A stretch of 7,043 nucleotides of DNA from assembly GCA_024640835.1 (NCBI GenBank), contig JAHEEH010000091.1:1-7043 (forward strand). The letters run 5' to 3'. Below, in pieces: positions 1 to 7,043 of the stretch. Within the stretch, counting starts at the first letter, position 1. Each line of letters begins with the position of its first letter. Under the pieces are notes generated by a model that made no database searches, was not told the origin of the DNA, and saw only the letters and a list, made by a program, of their open reading frames with translations. This DNA comes from Bacteroidota bacterium (GTDB lineage: Bacteria; Bacteroidota; Rhodothermia; Rhodothermales; UBA10348). The translations under genes and the position numbers were made by a program.

Positions 1-1116
1 CGCGAAGGCCACCAGGGCCGCCACGCCGTTATAGGCGCCGAAGAGTACGCCCACCCAGTTCGCTCCCTCGTTGAACGCCTCGGACGTCGGGTCGGTGGTT
101 CCGTATACGTGACTCGTCACGGCGGCCGTGGTGTAGAGGAACATCGAGAAGAGTCCGAACCAGGAGAAGAACTGGACCCAGGCCAGCCGTTTCATGGTGT
201 CCGGCATGCGCAGGAGGTCGCTGAAGACCTCCACGAAGCCCAGGTGGGCACGACCCGTCTGCCGGAGCACGCCCGCGAGGGTGAGCAGGACCGCGAAGGC
301 GATGAGTCCCGCCCCCAGGACGTAGAGCTCCTTCTCGAATCCCAGGTAGGCCACGAGCACGGTGACCACGGCTCCCGCTCCCGCCCACCAGGGGGCCGGC
401 TTGAAGAACTCTTCCGCGGACGGAGCCTCCACGAGCAGCGGCGGACCGGCCGCGTCCCGCGCCTCGGCGGCAGCGAACCGCTCCATTTCGCCGGGATCGT
501 ACTCGCGCGTGCGGAATACCGTCCAGCAGACTGCGCCGAAGAACACGGCGCCGCCCACGTAGAACGAGTACATCACGGTGGCCGGAATCTCTCCGGCGGG
601 AGCGGTATTGGCCACGTCGAGCCACGTGGCCAGCGCCCACGGAAAGATGGACGCGATCACGGATCCCAGGCCGATGAAGAAGCTCTGCATGGCGAATCCG
701 AGCGTGCGCTGCTCCGACGGCAGCATGTCGCCCACGAACGCCCGGAACGGTTCCATCGAGATGTTGATGGACGCGTCCATGATCCAGAGCAGGCCGGCCG
801 CCATCCACAGGGCCGACACGTTCGGCATCAGGAGGAGGGCCACCGACGACAGGATCGCGCCCCCCAGGAAATAGGGGCGCCTGCGCCCCAGGCGTCCCCA
901 GGTCCGGTCGCTCAGGTGCCCGATGATGGGCTGGACCACGAGGCCGGTCACCGGCGCGGCGATCCAGAGGATGGCGATGGAATCGATGTCCGCGCCGAGC
1001 GTCTGGAAGATGCGCGACAGGTTGGCGAGTTGCAGACCCCAGCCGAACTGGATGCCCAGGAATCCGAAGCTGATGTTCCAGATCTGCCAGAACGCTAGTC
1101 GGGGCTTTCGCTCCAT
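1..1116 (-). CDS. SLC45-like MFS sugar transporter (3' end beyond window)
   Basis: This is a multi-pass inner-membrane carrier of the major facilitator superfamily, closest to the SLC45/GPH-like group of proton- or cation-coupled sugar (often disaccharide) symporters. The 372 visible residues begin MERKPRLAFWQIWNISFGF. The MFS loop 2-3 signature is clear: GHLSDRT at 66-72 followed by GRLGRRRP at 74-81. Next come a helix with WIMDASINISMEPFR (111-125), a polar central loop at about 202-242, and the second-half helix WVQFFSWFGLF (313-323), which is typical of this group. Family members usually have about 430-500 residues, so the last helices lie beyond position 1. The ATG at 1116 is supported by GGAG eight bases upstream, the best ribosome-binding site in the window. 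It follows ettA after 122 bases containing an inverted repeat, so it may be transcribed separately. The family call is firm, but the substrate is unknown; a sugar is inferred from family and from the araB-symporter pair upstream. Confidence 0.92.
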   Translation of the reverse strand, partial: MERKPRLAFWQIWNISFGFLGIQFGWGLQLANLSRIFQTLGADIDSIAILWIAAPVTGLVVQPIIGHLSDRTWGRLGRRRPYFLGGAILSSVALLLMPNVSALWMAAGLLWIMDASINISMEPFRAFVGDMLPSEQRTLGFAMQSFFIGLGSVIASIFPWALATWLDVANTAPAGEIPATVMYSFYVGGAVFFGAVCWTVFRTREYDPGEMERFAAAEARDAAGPPLLVEAPSAEEFFKPAPWWAGAGAVVTVLVAYLGFEKELYVLGAGLIAFAVLLTLAGVLRQTGRAHLGFVEVFSDLLRMPDTMKRLAWVQFFSWFGLFSMFLYTTAAVTSHVYGTTDPTSEAFNEGANWVGVLFGAYNGVAALVAFA

Positions 1117-1123
1117 GACGGGG

Positions 1124-1129
1124 TCTCCA
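1124..1129 (-). promoter_or_regulatory. Shine-Dalgarno site of the MFS gene
   Basis: The minus strand reads TGGAGA here, with eight bases between GGAG and the ATG at 1116. The spacing is good and it fixes the start of the carrier. Other starts in the window (ettA, the VOC domain, the symporter) have no comparable motif, which makes this site stand out. Confidence 0.6.
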
Positions 1130-1176
1130 GTTGGGTTCGCCGGCGGCCGAAGATATCGGGTGCCGGCCGAATCTGC

Positions 1177-1228
1177 GAGCGGGTTCCGGCGTCGCGCCCG
1201 CGGGTCCACGGCGTGCCCGGACCCGCTC
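1177..1228 (-). terminator. GC-rich stem-loop after ettA, possible terminator
   Basis: The plus strand has GAGCGGGTTCCGG at 1177-1189 and CCGGACCCGCTC at 1217-1228. They pair perfectly apart from one unpaired T, giving a 12-bp stem. The 27-base spacer holds the self-complementary CCCGCGGG at 1197-1204. The structure starts about 10 bases after the ettA stop codon and lies upstream of the MFS gene. There is no T-run after it on the minus strand, so it is not a canonical intrinsic terminator. It could be a weak terminator, a transcript-end stabiliser or a chance result of high GC. The rest of the ettA-MFS gap shows no promoter I can support. Confidence 0.4.
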
Positions 1229-1238
1229 CGGCCGGGCA

Positions 1239-2911
<1,673 letters not shown>

Positions 2912-2915
<4 letters not shown>

Positions 2916-3387
2916 GGGAGCAGTCGCGGGTCCGTGAGGAGGCTCGGCGAATGAATACCGTCGCGAGGGGAAGGTTCTGCGACGGGGTCGAGCCGATCCT
3001 TCGAGGAGAGCGATTCGCGCGCCCCTGGCCGGAGTTGCCGGGGCCACCGTCCGGATCCATGAACCACCCGAAACGGCCGTACTCGAACTGCTCGACGTTG
3101 CCCACGAGTTCCGCGCCACCCCGTGCAACCTGCGAAAGGGCCCCGTCCAGGTCGTCGACCATCAGGTTGATCATGAACGGCTGCACGGACGGATCGAAAT
3201 AGGGCGTGTCGTCCTTGAACGGACTCCAGACGGTCAGTCCATTCTCGGGCACCTCCTTCGCGCTGAATCCGAATCCTCCCCATTCCGGATCGACCGGAAT
3301 GCCGAGCCACTCGCGGTACCAGTCGCCCAGGGCCTTCGGGTCCCGGGATTTGAAAAAGACGCCGCCGACGCCGAGTACGCGTGCCAT
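2912..3387 (-). pseudogene. VOC/glyoxalase-like protein, broken near its C-terminus
   Basis: From the ATG at 3387 the frame encodes a convincing vicinal-oxygen-chelate (glyoxalase/bleomycin-resistance) domain. It begins MARVLGVGGVFFKSRDPKAL and continues with DWYREWLG (22-29), TVWSPF (52-57), PFMINLMVDDLD (70-81) and FEYGRFGWFMDPDG (101-114). Relatives usually continue after MDPDG with a short strand resembling N-R-I-E-L-W-E-P, whose Glu is a metal ligand, and stop soon after. Here the frame instead reads GPGNSGQGRANRSPRR, and it has no stop through ettA and the MFS gene to the window edge. A one-base backward shift would end the protein at a TGA (2914-2912) overlapping the ettA ATG. A one-base forward shift would run straight into EttA. 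The last strand appears to be lost by an indel, a sequencing error or real decay. No Shine-Dalgarno motif precedes the start. The domain family is firm, but the function is unknown. The 3' boundary given is the ettA-overlapping TGA; coherent homology ends near 3046. Confidence 0.75.
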
Positions 3388-3397
3388 GGTTGCCGTG

Positions 3398-3428
3398 GTC
3401 TGGGTTCGACGCGAACGTTCGGCCAGAC
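3398..3428 (-). other. Small inverted repeat between the HEAGH gene and the VOC gene
   Basis: The plus strand has GTCTGG at 3398-3403 and CCAGAC at 3423-3428, a perfect 6-bp pair. Inside it, GTTCG (3404-3408) and CGAAC (3412-3416) form a second stem with a 3-base loop, and GAACGTTC (3413-3420) is an alternative palindrome. The repeat sits in the 60-base gap before the VOC start. It has no T-run, so attenuation or termination is only a possibility. Confidence 0.25.
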
Positions 3429-3447
3429 GACCATGGGAATCAAGCGG

Positions 3448-3963
3448 TTACGTGATCATCGATTTCGGAGTGACCAGCATGACGGCGAAGATCACGATCG
3501 CCACGGCAAAGAATGACCACCCGATGACCTGGTCGAATTCGAGCATTCCCGTCATGCCGAGCATGTTCCACCAGTCGTGCTCGCTGCGGTCGCCGCCCAG
3601 CAGCGGCAGGCGGCGCAGGCGCGCATCGGCCGCGTACACGCTGATGTTGATGCAGTTGTGTCCGAGCCAGAAGAGCATCACCTGGGTCCCCGTTCGGTAG
3701 TCGTTCCGGAAGAAATTCCACACGAGAAGGCTCGGCAGCGCAAGCTGCATGAGCGTGCCGCCGAAGTAGGTCATGAAGCGACCGAACGGCCGGGTGAAGA
3801 AATGCCCGGCTTCGTGGATGATCAGATCGGCCGCGTCCATGAACGTGTACTCGCCGCGTGTCGCGAGAAAGTACACGGCAATGGGAAGCAGGACGGCCGA
3901 AACGGTCCAGTCCCGCCCCTGCTCCCGGTACCAGGTGACGATCTTCTGTCGGTCGATCTTCAT
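3448..3963 (-). CDS. Polytopic membrane protein with HEAGH motif, M50-metallopeptidase-like
   Basis: This 171-residue protein starts MKIDRQKIVTWYREQGRDWT. It has about four hydrophobic segments: roughly 20-35, 66-85, 92-110 and 147-165. The zinc-binding pattern HEAGH is at 50-54, with H50 and H54 as predicted metal ligands and E51 as the catalytic candidate. It is followed by the helix FGGTLMQLALPSLLV (67-81). A conserved-looking second block comprises LGHNCINISVYAADARLRRL (100-119), then LPLLGGD (119-125) and EHDWWNMLG (128-136); H129 or D130 could be a third ligand. I recall similar short M50-like proteins annotated as hypothetical in several phyla, with no experimental role known to me. 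The start gives a good N-terminus, although the AGGGG before it is closer to the ATG than usual. It lies 37 bases after the symporter stop, suggesting co-transcription. Intramembrane proteolysis is an inference; it could equally be a non-proteolytic zinc-site protein. Confidence 0.82.
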   Translation of the reverse strand: MKIDRQKIVTWYREQGRDWTVSAVLLPIAVYFLATRGEYTFMDAADLIIHEAGHFFTRPFGRFMTYFGGTLMQLALPSLLVWNFFRNDYRTGTQVMLFWLGHNCINISVYAADARLRRLPLLGGDRSEHDWWNMLGMTGMLEFDQVIGWSFFAVAIVIFAVMLVTPKSMIT

Positions 3964-4000
3964 GCCCCTGAAATCGGTCCCGATCCCTCCCGCTCAAGCC

Positions 4001-5674
4001 TCAGAGCCAGAAACTGAAGTAGAGATAGACGCCGAGCACGAGTCCCAGCACGACCGATGTCCCGGCCACTTCCCTCCAGTCCCAGCTGGCCCGGTTCTCG
4101 GATCGCTGCTCGGGCGTGACCGAGGCAAACGTGAGTCCCCGGATCTGCTCCTCCGGCTCCTGCGGGCTGGCCAGCGAGATAGTGATGATCAGGACGACCG
4201 AAATCACGAGCAGCACGCCCGAGAAGTAATAGCCGTTGAAGGCGCCTATGGTCCCCAGGATGGACGACCGTTCGATCGCCCCGGTCTGGAAGAGCGTCTG
4301 CACCGTGAGCTTCGCCATGCCGATGATGAAGCCGATCACCAGGCCCCAGAACGCTCCCCGGCCGTTGATGCGCCGGCTGAAGAGGCCCAGCAGGAAGACC
4401 GCCGTGATGGGTGGCGCGAGGAAGCCCTGCACGTTCTGCAGGTAGTCGTACAGCCCGCTGTTTCCCTCCGAGATCTCCTTCATGATCGGAATCCAGAGGA
4501 GACCGAAGATCACGACGACGCCGGTCGCGATCCGTCCCACGCGCACCAGGTGCCGCTCGGTCTTGCCCGGTCTGAGCTTCTCGTAGACATCCACCGTGAA
4601 CAGCGTCGCGCACGAGTTGAAGAGCGACGAGAGCGAGCTCATGAGCGCCGAAAGCAGGCCGCCGACCACCAGTCCGCGCAGGCCCAGAGGAAGCAGGGAC
4701 GCCACCATGGAGGGGAAGACCATGTCACCCAGCACCCGGCCCTCCGAATCCACGCCGATCTGCAGGAGTCCCTTCTGCTGGAGCGCATACCCGATCATGC
4801 CGGGCACCAGGAAGATGAATACCGGCCAGACCTTCAGGAAGCCTCCCCAGATGGCTCCCCGGCGCGCATCCTTCAGCGAGCGGGCCGACAGCGTGCGCTG
4901 CACGATGTACTGGTCGGTACACCAGTACCAGATGCCGATGATGGGCGAGGCCACCATCACGCCCAGCCAGGGAAAGTTCGTGTCGCTGTTGGGCCTCCAG
5001 AGGGCGAAGCGGTCGGGATCGGCGGCCAGGATGGACCGGAGTTCGCCCCATCCCCCGAGGGCCTCGAGCCCGAACCACGTGATGAACACGGAGCCTATGA
5101 GCAGCAGACCGGTCTGCATGACCTCGGTATAGACCACGGCACGCAGGCCGCCGAGTACCGTGTAGATGCCCGTCAGCAGCACGGTCACGATGGCGCCTAC
5201 CCAGAACGCGTTGTCGGGACTGCCGAACGTGTCGGGAAGCAGGGTCCGGAAGACCAGCGCCCCGGCGTACACCGTCACGGACACCTTGGTGAGGACGTAC
5301 GCCACCAGGGACACGATCGAAAGCACCCAGCGCGAGCGGCTGTCGAACCGCTTCTCCAGGAACTCCGGCATCGTGAAGACCCCCGACCGGTAGTAGAACG
5401 GCACGAAGACCCAGGCCAGCATGATCATGATCCACGCGTGGAGCTCCCAGTGGGCCTGCGCCATGCCGTTGTTCGCGCCGCTGCCCGCGAGTCCCACGAT
5501 GTGTTCCGACCCGATGTTCGACGCGAAGAGGGACGCGCCGACCGCGAACCACCCTATGTCCCGTCCGGCCAGGAAGTAGTCGGTGGTGGTGTCCTGCTTG
5601 CGGGACGACCACCAGACGATGCCAACGAGGACCAGGAAGTAGCACGCGATGATGATCCAGTCGAACGGGGTCAT
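4001..5674 (-). CDS. Sodium:solute symporter, SGLT type
   Basis: This inner-membrane Na+-driven sugar importer belongs to the SSS family (LeuT fold, about 14 helices). The 557 residues are full length for the family. Hallmarks are GRDIGWFAVGASLFASNIGS (37-56) followed by EHIVGLAGSGA (57-67), with E77 two residues after the AHW motif (74-76). WYWCTDQYIVQRTL (249-262) and GGFLKVWPVF (277-286) carry the Y250/W251 and K281 equivalents of sugar-binding residues in Vibrio SGLT. The sodium-site helix is SALMSSLSSLFNS (342-354), with S346/S347 in the Na2 positions. These equivalences come from memory of vSGLT and were not computed. The N-terminus MTPFDWIIIACYFLVL leads directly into the first helix, supporting this start despite no clear Shine-Dalgarno motif. 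The gene is 31 bases after araB, so the two are very probably one operon. That makes L-arabinose or a related pentose the likely substrate, although galactose or glucose remains possible. Confidence 0.94.
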   Translation of the reverse strand: MTPFDWIIIACYFLVLVGIVWWSSRKQDTTTDYFLAGRDIGWFAVGASLFASNIGSEHIVGLAGSGANNGMAQAHWELHAWIMIMLAWVFVPFYYRSGVFTMPEFLEKRFDSRSRWVLSIVSLVAYVLTKVSVTVYAGALVFRTLLPDTFGSPDNAFWVGAIVTVLLTGIYTVLGGLRAVVYTEVMQTGLLLIGSVFITWFGLEALGGWGELRSILAADPDRFALWRPNSDTNFPWLGVMVASPIIGIWYWCTDQYIVQRTLSARSLKDARRGAIWGGFLKVWPVFIFLVPGMIGYALQQKGLLQIGVDSEGRVLGDMVFPSMVASLLPLGLRGLVVGGLLSALMSSLSSLFNSCATLFTVDVYEKLRPGKTERHLVRVGRIATGVVVIFGLLWIPIMKEISEGNSGLYDYLQNVQGFLAPPITAVFLLGLFSRRINGRGAFWGLVIGFIIGMAKLTVQTLFQTGAIERSSILGTIGAFNGYYFSGVLLVISVVLIITISLASPQEPEEQIRGLTFASVTPEQRSENRASWDWREVAGTSVVLGLVLGVYLYFSFWL

Positions 5675-5705
5675 GGAGGCTTCGGATTGGAGTGGAGGTC
5701 GGGAT

Positions 5706-7043
5706 TCAGGCGCGACGGACCTCGTCGCGGAGATCGAGCAGGGTCTTCATGACGTCGGCCAGGGGTTCGGCGTGTCCCTGGATGCCGAACGCGTCGTGGA
5801 GGCGACGATACAGTCCGTACAGCCGCGCATAGACGCGCGCCGCATCCGGGTCCGGCTCGAACCGGACGTCGCGGACCGAGGTCATGGCGCGCGTGGCGGA
5901 CTCGAAGTCATCGTAGCCCCCCGCTGCGGAGCCGGCCACGACCGCCGCGGCCACGGACGATCCGAGGGCCGCGGTCTGGTCGCTGGCGGCGATGAGAATG
6001 GTCCGGTTCATGACGTCGGCGTAGATCTGCATCACGAGCGGGTTCCGGGCGGATATGCCGCCGCAGTTCACGATGCGCTCGACGGTGATGCCGTATTCCT
6101 CGAACCGCTCCATGATGACCCGCGCACCGAACGCCGTTCCCTCGATGAGGGCCCGGTAGATCTCGGCGGGAGAGGAGTGGAGCGAGAGGCCCAGGATCAG
6201 GCCCGACAGGCGCTGGTCCACGAGGACGGTGCGGTTGCCGTTGTGCCAGTCGAGGGCGAGGAGTCCGCTCTCGCCCGGCCGAAGCTGCTCGGCCCCGGCC
6301 GTGAGCGCGGCGTGGCTCCCGTCCTCCGGCCGCACGACGTCGACGAACCAGGCGAAGATGTCGCCGACCGCCGATTGTCCGGCCTCGAGGCCGAACTGGC
6401 CGGGCAGAATGGACTCGGGCACGATGCCGCACAGGCCCGGCACGTCGGGCAGGTCGCGGTCCAGCGGGGCCACCATCATGTCGCAGGTCGACGTCCCGAT
6501 GTTCTTGACGAGCGTGCCCGGTCCTATCCCGGACCCCACGCCCCCGAGGTGCGCGTCGAAGGCACCGACGGCCACGGGCAGGCCCGCAGGAAGGCCGAGA
6601 CGCACGGCCCACTCCGCCGTCAGGCTCCCTGCCCGGGCGGCCACGGTGGACGTCCTTCGACGCAGAGTCGGCGCCAGCCGCGCCAGCCGGGGATCCAGGG
6701 CGGCCAGGAATTCCTCGTCCGGGTAGCCGCCCCAGGACTCGTGGTAGAGCGCCTTGTGTCCGGCCGCGCACACGCCCCGGACGATCCTGTCCGGATGCTC
6801 CGTGCCCGTCAGCATCGCGGGCACCCAGTCGGCGTGCTCGACCCACGTGAACGCCGCGTCGAAGACCTCCGGGGCCACCGCGAGGCAGTGCCAGATCTTG
6901 GACCAGAACCACTCCGAACTGTAGGTCCCGCCGCACTTCGCCAGGTATTCGGGCCGGAGGCGACTCGCGGTCTCCGTGATGAGCCGTGCCTCGGCATGCC
7001 CCGTATGATCCTTCCAGAGCCACGCCTGCGCGGCCAGGTGATC
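5706..7043 (-). CDS. araB: L-ribulokinase AraB (5' end beyond window)
   Basis: This cytosolic FGGY-family kinase uses ATP to phosphorylate L-ribulose to L-ribulose 5-phosphate in L-arabinose catabolism. The 445 visible residues begin inside the N-terminal FGGY domain. LWKDHT (9-14) corresponds to about residue 120 of E. coli AraB, so roughly 110-125 residues are missing upstream. Ribulokinase-specific blocks follow: GGTYSSEWFWSKIWH (38-52), the strongly conserved GHKALYHESWGG (95-106), and GAFDAH (160-165) with catalytic-base candidate D163. These continue with VKNIGTSTCD (179-188) in the ATP lobe, then GLEAGQSAVGD, LDWHNGNRT and a late NCGG glycine motif. No frameshift or missing key residue is seen. 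Internal ATG/GTG codons such as the GTG at 6878 are not starts. The position ahead of the symporter suggests araB leads it in an arabinose operon. D-ribulokinase or xylulokinase is unlikely because these blocks match AraB over the whole visible length. Confidence 0.95.
   Translation of the reverse strand, partial: DHLAAQAWLWKDHTGHAEARLITETASRLRPEYLAKCGGTYSSEWFWSKIWHCLAVAPEVFDAAFTWVEHADWVPAMLTGTEHPDRIVRGVCAAGHKALYHESWGGYPDEEFLAALDPRLARLAPTLRRRTSTVAARAGSLTAEWAVRLGLPAGLPVAVGAFDAHLGGVGSGIGPGTLVKNIGTSTCDMMVAPLDRDLPDVPGLCGIVPESILPGQFGLEAGQSAVGDIFAWFVDVVRPEDGSHAALTAGAEQLRPGESGLLALDWHNGNRTVLVDQRLSGLILGLSLHSSPAEIYRALIEGTAFGARVIMERFEEYGITVERIVNCGGISARNPLVMQIYADVMNRTILIAASDQTAALGSSVAAAVVAGSAAGGYDDFESATRAMTSVRDVRFEPDPDAARVYARLYGLYRRLHDAFGIQGHAEPLADVMKTLLDLRDEVRRA

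Noticed and set aside
109..1098. Plus-strand open frame (329 codons) opposite the MFS gene
   Set aside because: It is highly charged, repetitive in composition and shows no domain; the minus strand carries clear MFS motifs.
3018..3048. Programmed ribosomal frameshift linking the VOC domain to a later frame
   Set aside because: I see no canonical slippery heptamer with a suitable downstream structure, and no family precedent for a regulated frameshift in VOC proteins. An indel or sequence error is simpler.
3773..5752. Long plus-strand open frame (659 codons) antisense to the symporter and HEAGH gene
   Set aside because: The product is rich in Arg, His, Asp and Glu with no domain, and it spans two well-supported minus-strand genes. 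This is a typical antisense shadow at high GC.
5908..7023. Minus-strand open frame (371 codons) overlapping araB in another frame
   Set aside because: The translation is Arg/Gly/Pro-rich with no family motif, whereas the overlapping frame matches ribulokinase throughout.

Overview
The window is a compact, high-GC stretch of bacterial chromosome in which every gene I can support lies on the minus strand, so transcription runs from high to low coordinates. The protein sequences (an EttA opening MSDQKIIFSM, an SLC45-like MFS carrier, an AraB next to an SGLT-type symporter) and the near absence of Shine-Dalgarno motifs before most starts resemble high-GC members of the Bacteroidota/Rhodothermota group or perhaps Gemmatimonadota. 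This placement is an inference from remembered family resemblance; no rRNA or other taxonomic marker is present.

Layout in order of transcription. (1) 7043-5706: L-ribulokinase AraB, missing its N-terminus at the window edge. (2) 5674-4001: full-length sodium:solute symporter of the SGLT type, 31 bases after araB. (3) 3963-3448: small polytopic membrane protein with a HEAGH motif, resembling M50 metallopeptidases, 37 bases further on. (4) 3387-about 3046: glyoxalase/VOC-fold domain that loses its family sequence just before the last beta strand and has no in-frame stop. (5) 2915-1239: full-length ABC-F translation factor EttA. (6) 1116-1: SLC45-like MFS sugar carrier, missing its C-terminus at the window edge. 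A GC-rich inverted repeat lies just after ettA.

Functionally, araB and the SGLT-type symporter form a convincing sugar uptake and phosphorylation pair, probably for L-arabinose or L-ribulose; araA and araD would be expected upstream, outside the window. The HEAGH protein, VOC domain and EttA follow on the same strand at short spacing, but nothing in the sequence links them to pentose use. The MFS carrier may be a separate unit because it has its own good ribosome-binding site and a hairpin precedes it.

I see no mobile element, CRISPR array, RNA gene or phage gene, and no clear undescribed system. The points most worth a second look are the broken, stop-less VOC gene joined to ettA, the resulting stop-free frame of about 1,149 codons, and the uncharacterised HEAGH membrane protein.
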